Source of the DNA: Diphasiastrum complanatum
Taxonomy: Eukaryota > Streptophyta > Lycopodiopsida > Lycopodiales > Lycopodiaceae
Assembly: GCA_029204225.1 (NCBI GenBank)
Contig: CM055098.1
Span: 7,982,246 to 8,046,245 of the forward strand
DNA length: 64,000 nucleotides
Direction: 5' to 3'
Shown here: piece by piece, positions 46,990 to 57,821 of the stretch
How positions within the stretch are numbered: position 1 is the stretch's first letter
How the letters are laid out: every line of letters starts with the position of its first letter
The notes under the pieces: model-generated
What the model was told of the DNA's origin: nothing
The model's input: only the letters and a program-made list of their open reading frames with translations
The model's database searches: none
Made by a program: the position numbers and the translations under genes

Positions 46990-47701
46990 TACATGTTGAA
47001 TGATATAGAAGCACTTGCCTTTCTTCTTCTTGTCTGATGAGGATCCTTGATCTTCGCCTTCGGCATTTGATTTCTTGGGTAACTTCTTGTCCTTGTGCTT
47101 GCCTCTGGCTAGATTGCTTGCTTTCCCGATGAAGGTTGTCGAGATTTCACTACTTCTCTCCTATGTTATTCTTGTAATAGGATTCTGTGAAGATCCTTGA
47201 ACATTGGTACCCTCTCACTTGAGACAAAGCCACTTGCAAAAAGTTTTCAGATAAGCCATATATGGCCGTGTGAATGAGTTTCACATCTCTTATTGGTTCA
47301 CCAATGGTAGTCTATTTATCTTGCAACTTCTTGATTCGTGTGAAATAAGACCCAATCACTGGTCATTTTGGTCCTCAAAACATCATTCGTGATGGGTTTA
47401 TTGTTTGACATTGTGTTCTAAGTGCTTCCCAAGAACCTCTTGCTATCATAGATTCACTAATGTGGGCAATGATGTGCTCCTCGACTGGCAAGTTTATCAA
47501 CGATCAGGCCTTTTGTGCCCTTTTGTCATAAGCATGAATATCGGATGGAGTTGTGTTTGGGCGACGCTCCACCCCAGTGATGATGTCCCACAACTCATTT
47601 TCCATTAAAATGCTTTTCATTTTAAACTTCCAAATAAAATAATTGGACACCCTGCCCAATTTGTTGGCTTCTCCAAGCATGGATTCCCCTAATCTTGCCA
47701 A
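46990..47701 (-). pseudogene. copia Gag remnant (minus strand)
   Basis: From 47701 leftwards: MARLGESMLGEANKLGRVSN, then YFIWKFKMKSILMENELWDI, the characteristic copia Gag N-terminus. Further Gag-like sequence lies at 47390-47040 (SYFTRIKKLQDK, IRDVKLIHTAIYGL, basic Lys-rich tail KHKDKKLPKKSN). The reading stops near 46995, just at KGKCFY, where a zinc knuckle would begin, so the element is truncated there. Stops and frameshifts are present. Confidence 0.8.
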
Positions 47702-48447
47702 TTTGCCAAAAATTGCTCCTATAACACCTTAATGAGGCCCAATGACGAGCTTATAGAGCAATTAGAACTTTCAAAAGTCAATTTCAAGGTCTGACCAAAA
47801 ATGTTCCAAGCCCTCGTGCCACTTCATTTGGCCTAACATGCCGAAATTAGTGGAATCTCCAAAAATCACTCCAATGCGGGATCGACAACTACCTTGCCCT
47901 TGAAATGGTATGGTTTGCCCCTTGACGCACTTTCTCCCTACGGCACGACAAACACTTTGTTTGGGAAAAGTTTTCTTTTCTGCCCTTACTTTGAATTTGG
48001 CTTTTGGACAACCTTAGACGGAGTTAAGGTCCAAAAGTTAAGGATTTTTGAAAAAAATACATTATTTCTTCATTGTGAAGAGAAGCCACCCTTCAAACGA
48101 AATTGACTTTCAAGGTCCCTTTCAACCTGAAGATTTTTAATGAAGTCCAATGGTGCTATGCACTTCAGGTCCACTTCAACCTTTCAAAAAAGCATCTTTC
48201 TTGGAAATCCAACGATGGGTCGCAATCCGACAGTTCAGATCAACTTGATGTGGGCCTTAGATCTCTTCATTATTAATCCGACGGTCTAGACACACTTTGG
48301 TGCTAACCTACTATCCTTGAGGTGCGAATCAATTCGAAACGTTGAGCGACCACTTGAATTGAACACGGGCTTCCCTCCTATTCCTCCTTTTTGCTCTTTC
48401 AAGCTTCAAGCTTGTTGATGGTTTTGGCAGAACGTGAGGTTTTTCAC

Positions 48448-48481
<34 letters not shown>

Positions 48482-48999
48482 AGGCCGCTACTGTCTATGG
48501 CCTTCTGACATCTCTTCTTCTACACCAGGGTGCCCACCATCACGAATTTACAGATCCAAAAAACACTTTCTATGGAAAAAGATCCACACTTTTCGCTCTA
48601 AAAACCCTAGCTAGAGAAGAGGGATGATTTCCTGGCCATTTTCCCACAATTCTCAGTGGTTCTTATTGCAGCTCTCCTCTTGACTAAGGTCGCCCTGCTA
48701 CACATTAACTGTAGAAACCTTCGGAATGTAAACTAGTGTAGTATCGGCTGCAAACAGTCTGATTTTCCATCGGAAGGATCCGTAGCCTGCTTGAAGGAAA
48801 CTAAAAGACTCATAGAGTTCTTAAATTTTTCTTCAAGCCTGTAGCTATTAAACTCTCTGATAAGGTCTAAATTAAAGTTGTATGCTTTAAAATTCCTCTG
48901 AACTTGCTCACTCAATCGTTGAACGGTTCCTCGAATTCTCCCATGAACTTGCTCACTCAATCGTTGAACGGTTCCTCGAATCTAATTGTACCACGCCTG
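47702..48999 (-). other. Long untranslated leader of the minus-strand copia
   Basis: 1.3 kb between Gag and the PBS without ORF. Contains a C12 plus CT run (48447-48482) and a 45-bp-period duplication (48900-48936, 48945-48981; GAACTTGCTCACTC unit). Stretches such as CTTTCTATGGAAAAAGATCC and TTCTCAGTGG...GCAGCTC parallel 38900-39260 inside the LARD-like element. Confidence 0.6.
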
Positions 49000-49013
49000 T
49001 GGCTCTGATACCA
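49000..49013 (-). promoter_or_regulatory. Primer-binding site
   Basis: Minus-strand TGGTATCAGAGCCA adjoining the LTR edge at 49014. Confidence 0.92.
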
Positions 49014-49382
49014 TGTCACAGATCTTACTAGCAGTGTAGTTAGTTATTTTAGCAAGCAAATAATTAAATTTATTCACAAACTGAAAGAGAGTTAACACCA
49101 CAACCTAAGAGAATGTTTTTTTTTTTTGAAAGGCTTAACAACACTAAATATATATTCATAAATGTACAAGTACAAAAGACGGCTTCAAGTCGTAGTCAGT
49201 CTGAACTCCAAGAGAACTTACAAAGCCCGAAGGCTACGAATCTCGCATACCTCACAGGGTAACAAACTAAAAGTAACCTATGTAGTACGCAAAAAAAACA
49301 TAGCAAGTCTGATACATGCCACAGCTGATAAAGAAGAGGGGTCCCCTTCAAAAACCTGCAGGTTTCTTGTTGTCCAGATTTT

Positions 49383-50568
49383 TCATAAGATCGCAAGCCT
49401 GCACACATGCCAGAAAGTAAGAGTAGAAGAGTCTGTCAGAGGGGAATCACCGAGAAGAATAGTGTCAATGTCCAGAGAAAAGACGAAACCCCAGGTCGAA
49501 AAGATGTGACCCAACTCCAACCATAGGTGTCGATGACAATGAAAGAACAGATGCTCCACTGTTTCTTCTGCCAGCTGGCAAAGCGGGCAAAGGCGATAAA
49601 GGAGGAAGGGCCACTTGGAGAGTAAGGGTAAGGACTGAGTGAGGATACGGTAATCAAGGTATCTGAGCTTCCCTACTGGAAGAGAGTAGGCGGTTTTAAG
49701 GCAGCAGCGCCAAGTAGACAAGGAGAGCGAGGCAAACCAGAGATGGTTAAGATAGTCTGAAGAAATGGAGGGGAATTGTTGACGATGCAAAGTGGAGTAA
49801 CTAAAGAGGGAAGCAAAAAAGGGGGGGTCCCAGCCTGAAAGTTCGAGGGGTGAAACTTGAACGACATGCATAGGAATGACACAGGAGGAGGCCAGGAAGA
49901 GCAGTCGACGTTCGGCATTGGAAAGGGCAAAAGAAGACAGAACCTGGCAAGGGGGAACATGGACCAACTACCCTAGGGAGAGATAGCCTTTAGTGGCTAA
50001 AGAGAAGGAAAGATGGGGGTGAGAGCGGAAGAGAGGTTGAGCTTTAGTCGGAAAAAGAGAAGAGGTCCAGATGGATTCTGTAGAAGGAAGGGTGGAGTCG
50101 TCCCGCCAGGAGAAAAAATAATGGAGCAAAAGGAATAACTGAGCAAGGCTAGTCAAAATCAAAGGTTAAAACGGAAGGAGCAACCACAAGCCAGGAGATG
50201 GCCCAAACTGGGAGAAGGACGCAGCAATGGAGGCATAGCAGTAGAAGAAGCCATGAAGGAGAGAAGAAAAGCGTGCCAATGGTGAGACAGGAGAGCAAGA
50301 GCATAAAGATGACGGAGGATCAAAGAGTGGTTTTTAATGGCACGGTCGGGAATACCTAAGCCACCATCGTCCTCAGTAGGGCAGAGCAGATAGACCAAGG
50401 AAGAAGAGGATGCTTCCTGGCCCAAAGGAATCGACGAAGTGCATTAGTAATAGAATCATGGAAAGAACGGGTAGCAATGACAATAGAAGAAAAGAATACT
50501 GGCAAAGCAGAGAGGATGTGGCGGACAACCAAAGTCCAAGAGGGAAAGGACATAAAACGACCCCCCAA
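49383..50568 (-). pseudogene. LINE ORF2 C-terminal part (post-RT region and zf-RVT)
   Basis: Minus-strand pieces in 5' to 3' order: MGGRFMSFPSWTLVVRHILS with ALPVFF (about 50568-50490), the usual segment after the LINE RT palm; the DDGGLGIPDRAIKNHSLIL block (about 50380-50320); and 49967-49383 with the zf-RVT cysteine motif CPLCQLAEETVEHLFFHC (about 49580-49530). The pieces lie in different frames with stops between. The catalytic RT block is absent. Confidence 0.85.
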
Positions 50569-51149
50569 GAGGATAATTTGTCAGAAAATGAACGAAGGAA
50601 CCACTGAGAGCATTAGCCATTAAAAAGAGTAGGATGAAGCTAGAATGAACGCACCTTCAAATCATCTTGCGAAGTGGGATGGACATATCCGCTAGCAAAT
50701 CTGCCGCCTAGACTGCCATCTGGATCAATGAGAGCAGGGCCTGATCGACTGGAGGGTGGGCCTGCGCTTGCTCCAGTAGCGATTGGTAGATGCTTTGAAC
50801 GCAACAGGGGTGATGCGTCTACAACTGCTCCTGTCCGATAAGCTTGAAGGTAGAGCCTGTACCTTCTGACGCCTGTGTCTATTCTTGCGTAGATGGGGGC
50901 GACCGACGTGCTCCAGAACAAAAGGAACTACCTGCTACAGCCATGCTGATCTGTGACAACTGCGCTTGGTATACTTGCGTTTGAAACCGCCCACCAAGTT
51001 GGTTGATGCAGGGGCCAAAGGCTGTGGAGATGGAGGCGGGAGGCTCAATTCCGCCATGGTGGCTGAGAATTAGACAAAGGGAGGAGGGAGGGGGCAAACT
51101 AATGCCAAAGCTACCTGCAAGGGGGCCCACCTATCCAAGAGAGGTGACC

Positions 51150-51302
51150 TGTGAAAAGTTTTTACACTTGGTGTGTGTGGTCGGGCTAGGGATTGAACCT
51201 AGGACCTCCCCCATTCCGGTGGGGTGCTCTACCATTGAGCTACCCGTCCATTTGTGTTTCGAGAGTGTTGTGCAAGGGCGATAACCTTGACACTTTCTAA
51301 CA
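51150..51302 (-). repeat. TRIM LTR, left copy (3' LTR)
   Basis: 153 bp. Minus strand TGTTAGAAAGTGTCAAGG ... ACTTTTCACA. Confidence 0.95.
51179..51249 (-). other. tRNA-like cloverleaf in the left TRIM LTR
   Basis: On the minus strand 71 nt fold as a tRNA: acceptor GGACGGG with CCCGACC (6 of 7 pairs, one A-A mismatch at 3:70), D stem GCTC/GAGC, anticodon stem CCCCA/GGGGG (4 of 5), variable loop AGGTC, perfect T stem CTAGG/CCTAG with loop TTCAATC. A box TAGCTCAATGG and B box GGTTCAATCC fit pol III consensus. No encoded CCA. Position 33 is C, not the universal U, so it is unlikely to be a translating tRNA. Confidence 0.88.
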
Positions 51303-51313
51303 CTCCCCCTCAA
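51303..51313 (-). promoter_or_regulatory. Polypurine tract of the TRIM
   Basis: Minus strand TTGAGGGGGAG abutting the LTR start TGTTAG. Confidence 0.9.
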
Positions 51314-51358
51314 GGCATAGCCCTTTTTAGTTATCGCCCGCCTAGACCACACCCACAA

Positions 51359-51375
51359 CCATGACTCTGATACCA
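51359..51375 (-). promoter_or_regulatory. Primer-binding site of the TRIM
   Basis: Minus strand TGGTATCAGAGTCATGG directly after the 5' LTR; matches initiator tRNA-Met over the first 11 bases. Confidence 0.93.
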
Positions 51376-51528
51376 TGTGAAAAGTTTTTACACTTGGTGT
51401 GTGTGGTCGGGCTAGGGATTGAACCTAGGACCTCCCCCATTCCGGTGGGGTGCTCTACCACTGAGCTACCCATCCATTTGTGTTCCAAGAGTGTTGTGCA
51501 AGGGCTATAGCCTTGACACTTTCTAACA
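51376..51528 (-). repeat. TRIM LTR, right copy (5' LTR)
   Basis: 153 bp, ends as in the left copy; followed by TSD TGACC. Confidence 0.95.
51405..51475 (-). other. tRNA-like cloverleaf in the right TRIM LTR
   Basis: Same 71-nt fold as the left copy. Acceptor GGATGGG/CCCGACC has one T-G wobble and one A-A mismatch. A box TAGCTCAGTGG and B box GGTTCAATCC both match consensus. Apparent anticodon loop CCGGAAT (GGA in the 34-36 position). On the minus strand a TTTT run lies about 20 nt past the cloverleaf, inside the LTR, so a pol III transcript would be expected to end before the PBS. Confidence 0.88.
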
Positions 51529-52052
51529 TGACCAAGGGCGGAAAAGCAGCTACGGAGGGCGGAAAGAATGATGATAGCTTCTCCGCCTGGCAGGAGGTAG
51601 CAAGATGCAGGAGTGCACCTGAGAGCAGAGTTTCTGAGAGAGCAGGAAGATCCAAAGTAGGAACGCGAAGCACAACGTCCTCAGAGAGGGCTGAAGCATA
51701 ATCAGATCAAGCAAACAGAGGAGAAGCCATCGAGAGGCCATAAGTGTACTGACTATCCAGCGTGCCATCCCCCATGTGAGGAGTGGCAACCTCATCCGTG
51801 GTCAAAGCGTCGCCACCTTGGAGGAGCTCCATCTCTATGTTCACGTCAGTGGAGAGCACCGCCTCCGCGGTCGCTATCAAACTAAGAGAATGTTTTATGA
51901 ATTGTATTTCCATAAGAACTAAAAAGTACACATATACAGTCTTATTTTTGGGGGCACCGCTACATGGTGTTACGATCTTTGTTATGGTTCGACGTGTGTC
52001 CTGATTGTACTCAGTACATACCGTCAAACTGGCACACATGCAAACTGTCACA

Positions 52053-52383
52053 TAAATGAAAAAACTTAAAAATACTCCTAAAACAAGAAATGGTCATAAA
52101 ACCGTAAGATAAACTTGGGCTTGCTTATTCTAACAATGTACACACAATGTGCTTGATATAATGAATGAATTATAGACCTAAGTGCCTCATAAACTAGCAT
52201 CAATAAGATATGGCCTTTATAATGTGTAAAAGAAGATCTATGACTAGATGTGAAGGGACACAACATCTTACATAACCTCATCTCTCTCATATATTATGTG
52301 GATGCTTCATTACAACATAGTTTACCTCTCCTCTCTTTTAAAATTATGATGTGAATGCATTGTTATGTGCTTTGATCATCAAT
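52053..52383 (+). repeat. Probable end of a plus-strand copia LTR
   Basis: Sequence up to ATCATCAATA at 52383 precedes a PBS-like site. The left LTR edge was not found and there is no second copy, so the extent is uncertain. Confidence 0.35.
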
Positions 52384-52395
52384 ATGGTATTAGAG
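52384..52395 (+). promoter_or_regulatory. Degenerate primer-binding site
   Basis: TGGTATTAGAGC, one base from TGGTATCAGAGC. Confidence 0.55.
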
Positions 52396-53420
52396 CTTAT
52401 TATGATCAATACTTGCTATGTCTAGATTGCTATAGTCAAACATTAGTAGATTTTCAATGGATACAAGACATTAACGTGTATCAAATAAAATTCTCTTAGA
52501 AAATTATTTATATCTTGTTAACATTAATGTTTTCGATCGTCTCTAACCTACGAGGAGTTACAAAAGTATCACTTACTTGCAACCCAAACTTAAGCATGAA
52601 AAGGTGGAGGGAAAAAAAAAGTGGCAATAGATTTTATGGGCTAAAGTTAGTGTGTACATACTCAATTTTTGAGGCCCATTTGCACGAAGTTAGGTGATCC
52701 TACTTGCATTAATTGTAGCTTGTTCAATTGTTTTACTTCTTTCTTGAAAGATAGGATAGACACCAAATTTTATCCAAAAAGAAGTGTGAAGACAACTATT
52801 GCTAAAAAAAGATGTTGGGAAGCACCGTTCTTGAAGTTTTGGTGGGTAATCAATTAGACACCCACATTGAGAACTCATGTTTTGGCAAAAAGTATTTGAA
52901 TGCTACATGTTCTTTTCTAAGCTCCATTCCAATCATATTTCATTTATAAGGATTAGTGCCCAATCTATGTTCAATGAGAGAAAAATCAACATTGTAGGGG
53001 CATTGTTGGAAAACATCAAAACATTGTAGTGAATATCTTTGATCTTGCTACTAAATCAAATGTCAATAAATCTTGATCATCGAAGATTTGTTAAGGATTT
53101 TCTCATGAAAAAAAAAATTCCTTTCAGAAGAAATCTAGTCCTCCATGAAGATTCATGACCTTAAAAAATATTATGTGTTCTTGTTTTAAAAATTTCAATC
53201 AAATTTGATAAATTGGAAGTCTTCAAAACTTGAATGTGAAAAATGGGTGCAATCAACTCTTCAATCAAAAACTTAAACTTCATCAAAAATCTATTGTGGA
53301 GGCTAATAATTCAAAAGATAATATGAGAGAGCTAAGATGGAATCAAGGCTCACCTATATTGACAAGGGTAAACAAAGGGAAGACAATCATCTACTTACTT
53401 TTTACACATTCTTGACTACT
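52396..53420. other. Decayed interior of a copia element, no clear ORF
   Basis: Between the PBS-like site and the RT block there is no recognisable Gag or integrase. Short coding-like scraps occur (53230-53415), the last leading into the RT N-terminus. Confidence 0.4.
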
Positions 53421-53990
53421 ATGCTTGAGGAACCATCTTGTTTTGAAGAAGCTATAAAGTCACAATGTTGAAAAGATGCAATGCAAGTTGAGTATGATGC
53501 ACTTATGGATAATCATACTTGGGAGCTTGTTGATCTTCCATATGGGAAGAAACCACTTGCTTGTAAGTGGGTGTTTAGCTTGAAGTACAACCAAGATGGA
53601 TCTATAAATAAGTACAAAGCAAGGCTTGTAGCAAAAGGATTCTTGCAAACAAAAGGAATAGTCTATGATGAAACTTTTGCTCCTGTTGCTAAGCTTGTTA
53701 CAATAAGGTTGATAAATTGTCTTGCTACTACCTTCAAATGGGAGCTCTTCCAACTTGATGTGACTAATGCTTTTCTAAAAAAAAAAATTGGAAAAAGAGA
53801 TCTACATGCAAGAACCCGAGGGCTTCATCAAGGAAGGAGATGAAAAAAAAGTGTGCTTCTTGAACAAGAGTCGTTATGGACTCAAGCAAACCTAGAGCTT
53901 GGTACTCTAGGTTGCATCTCTTTAAACTTTGTGATAAGCTCTTATGAGCCTTCATTATATGTTAAATTTAGTGATGGCAAGATTCAATTT
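53421..53990 (+). pseudogene. copia RT, N-terminal part
   Basis: MLEEPSCFEEAIKSQC, one stop, KDAMQVEYDALMDNHTWELV, KKPLACKWVFSLKYN, YKARLVAKGFLQTKG, DETFAPVAKLVTIRLI and FQLDVTNAFL follow the copia RT order and include the first catalytic Asp region. After an A9 run near 53778 the frame shifts (EKEIYMQ..., YGLKQ near 53875-53890) and decays. YVDD and RNase H are lost. Confidence 0.85.
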
Positions 53991-54339
53991 GATCTAATAA
54001 TTCACTCACATATCCAATTGATGAGATTCTTGATGTAAAATCAAGAATTAGCTCCATAGTTTCATTGTCATTGTTTAAATCTTGTTTTGAATCATTGAAG
54101 TGAGTTTATGAGAGCTTGGATCAAGTTAAGAAAAGTGAATTTTCAGACCTAGATGTACTTTTTTGGATGTGGAGAGAACTAGAGCATTGTTTGCCAATAA
54201 TCAAAGATCTAGTGAGTGATTTGCTAGCATCAAGGATTGATTGATTGCGTAAGAGTGATTGGGCCGAGACTAGAAGCATTTGAAGAGATAGAAGTCTATC
54301 TTGGATCATCCTAAAGTGAAGTCTTATTGAACTTCTAGA

Positions 54340-55025
54340 GTCAAGTCATTCTAAGATGGCATCTATAGTGCATACCTTCTTGAAGCTAGTGAGAGGCTCC
54401 CAACTATGCCATTTGGAAGGTGAGAATGGAGTCACTATAACTAGTGCTCCAATACCTCAATGACATTGTCCTTGGTGAGGAGGAGGAACCCCAAGGAGGG
54501 CAAGAGTTGGTAAGATTAGGAAAAGACAAGATTGGCCTTACATTGCATTAAAATGAATGTGAGAAATGACCTCTTAAAAGAGGTGGCCTCTTCTCGGCCA
54601 AAGAGGCTTGGGATTCATTGAAAGGGATATATGAATCCAAAAACACTTCAAGAGTCTTTATGCTTAGGAATTAAGTACTCCAAATCATGAGAGGAAGTGG
54701 AGAAAGTGCACACGAATATGTGCTAAGGATCAAGTCTTTGAACAAAGAATTGGCATCTATTGGCGACAAGATCCAAGATAATGAACTTGTGCAAGTTATT
54801 CTAAATGGACTAGGAGATGAGTACATAGACTTAGTCCAAAGTTTTTCCATCCAAGGCCAACTACCTTCTATTGACAAGATCCATAGTGTGCTTGTGGCAG
54901 AGGAGAGTATAATGCAACATGTCAAGGCAATGACGGTGATGAGAAAGCCAAATTCTCATTTTAGGACAAAAAAAAAGACTAATCCATCCAAGAAGAATAA
55001 AATTAAGGAGGCCAAGGAGAAGGAT
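54340..55025 (+). pseudogene. copia Gag remnant, first part
   Basis: Reads AYLLEASERL and AIWKVRMESL-type sequence near 54375-54440, a decayed middle, then a good frame from 54687: YVLRIKSLNKELASIGDKI, LVQVILNGLGDEYIDLVQSF and HSVLVAEES. The basic tail KKNKIKEAKEKD ends at 55025. It is close to the Gag of the 13505 element. It is interrupted at 55026 by an LTR derivative and resumes at 55774. It lies downstream of an RT block, so it belongs to another element than 53421-53990 or to a rearranged one. Confidence 0.85.
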
Positions 55026-55768
55026 TGTTACGTTAAGGGCACGCAACAGAAAATTTGAGATGACGGTCTCAGTTATGAGACGAAACATTGATCTGGAGCT
55101 ATAGGTCTTTGGGGTGCCACATGTCAATATCTTATTGGAGTGCAATGACTCGTTGTTATGCACCTGTGTCAGTGTGCACAACTGCTGCGTGTCGTTGGTC
55201 ATGCGTGACTCCTATGGTCGGAGATGACCCCACCTGGACTATATAGAAGTGGATTTCCATGAGCTTGGCATTCATTCTCTCCTGGAGAATGAAGAGATCT
55301 TCCACTGGTGGCGGTTAGGTCAGGACCAATATCTAGGTCTCAAGATGCAGGTAGGTGAGAGTCAAGGGTAAGGCATGGTGGTATGGGACACCATGGCTTA
55401 CCGGAGATCTGAGCTTGCTTGATGGTGGTCGTCACCTGATTGTGCTTTAGCAATGACCAGAATGACGATGGAGATTTTAACATTTGGTATCAGGTGGATC
55501 TCCATAAGCTTGACATTCATTCTCTCTTGGAGAATGAAGAGCTCTTCCAGTAGTGGTCAGGTCAAGACGAGTATCTAGGCCTCAGGATGTAGGTAGGCGA
55601 GGCTCGAGGGTAAGACATGGTGGTATGGGACACCATGGAATCTGAGCTTGCTTGATGGTGGTCTATAGCTCCAGTGCACGGGGGTGAGGTGGTAGTACCT
55701 CTATGGTTGGGCAGTAACATAGCGTTTGTGCTTTAGCAATGACCGAAATGACGATGGGGATTCCATCA
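55026..55768 (+). mobile_element. 743-bp LTR derivative with one LTR, PBS and a partial second LTR
   Basis: AGGAT is duplicated at 55021-55025 and 55769-55773 and the inserted sequence runs TGTTACG...CCATCA. A TG...CA unit at 55026-55482 (ending TTTTAACA) is followed by TTTGGTATCAGG, a PBS-like site. A second copy of the last 233 bp of that unit follows immediately (55250-55482 against 55495-55768), carrying an extra insertion of about 50 bp. The interior and the first 224 bp of the second LTR are missing. Joining the flanks restores Gag coding sequence (AKEKD then DGATSSKGKSKKDKSK). Confidence 0.75.
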
Positions 55769-55773
55769 AGGAT

Positions 55774-55860
55774 GGAGCTACAAGCTCAAAGGGCAAGAGC
55801 AAGAAGGACAAATCCAAGTTTAAACATACATAAAAAGTATGAGAAGTCTCCAATTATTCT
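55774..55860 (+). pseudogene. copia Gag remnant, second part
   Basis: GATSSKGKSKKDKSKFKH continues the Gag basic region cut at 55025. The zinc knuckle expected next is not found. Confidence 0.65.
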
Positions 55861-56019
55861 TATGTATCTCCTTGATTCACCTCTTAAACCTGAATGTAGC
55901 ATCTCTAACAGTAGATCATCATAACAATGCTTTACATATCATAGTATGGATGGCCAACATAGAACAACTACAATTCAAGATTTTACACAATAAACTAACA
56001 CGATGCCTTCTTCTTATCT

Positions 56020-57820
<1,801 letters not shown>

Positions 57821-57821
57821 A

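Larger units (their letters stand above)
51150..51528 (-). mobile_element. Complete 379-bp TRIM with tRNA-like LTRs
   Basis: Two 153-bp LTRs (51150-51302, 51376-51528), both TGTGAAAAG...TTTCTAACA on plus, enclose a 73-bp interior. The interior consists of little more than a PBS (minus strand TGGTATCAGAGTCATGG, directly inside the right LTR) and a purine tract (TTGAGGGGGAG, directly inside the left LTR). A perfect duplication TGACC flanks it (51145-51149, 51529-51533). It has every cis part of an LTR retrotransposon and no coding capacity: a terminal-repeat retrotransposon in miniature. The LTRs differ at only about six positions by eye. Each LTR is nearly half tRNA-like sequence (separate entries). 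It must rely on proteins from other elements. Confidence 0.95.
49120..51881 (-). mobile_element. LINE (plant L1-type) insertion, internally shortened, with poly(A) and 15-bp TSD
   Basis: CTAAGAGAATGTTTT occurs at 49105-49119 and again at 51882-51896, a 15-bp target duplication. The left copy runs into a T tract (to 49127), the complement of a poly(A) tail, so the element points left. Coding remnants match the C-terminal half of LINE ORF2 and an ORF1-like region; endonuclease and the N-terminal RT are missing, so ORF1-like sequence joins ORF2 sequence directly. A TRIM with its own TSD is inserted in the 5' part. Poly(A) plus long variable TSD is the hallmark of target-primed reverse transcription. 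Confidence 0.9.
50640..51885 (-). pseudogene. LINE 5' part, ORF1-like, interrupted by a TRIM
   Basis: The minus frame entering at 51885 reads on through one stop at 51707 to 51534. It resumes in the same frame beyond the TRIM at 51144 (the insertion plus TSD is 384 bp, a multiple of three) as VGPLAGSFGISLPPPSSLCL to 50879, then shifts frame for 50921-50640. Composition is Pro/Ser/Gly-rich. Function as LINE ORF1 is inferred from position only; no RRM or zinc knuckle was seen. Confidence 0.5.
49014..52052 (-). repeat. copia 5' LTR (about 262 bp) split by a LINE
   Basis: The LTR starts TGTCACAG at 49014 and ends CTGTCACA at 52052, so the ends are an 8-bp inverted repeat. The two halves, 49014-49119 and 51897-52052, are separated by the LINE, whose 15-bp duplication marks the break. 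No matching second LTR of this element is visible. Confidence 0.8.

Noticed and set aside
51179-51475. Two genuine nuclear tRNA genes
   Set aside because: They occupy identical places in the two LTRs of one TSD-flanked element, lack U33, and have mismatched acceptor and anticodon pairs. A tRNA-derived LTR segment explains them better.
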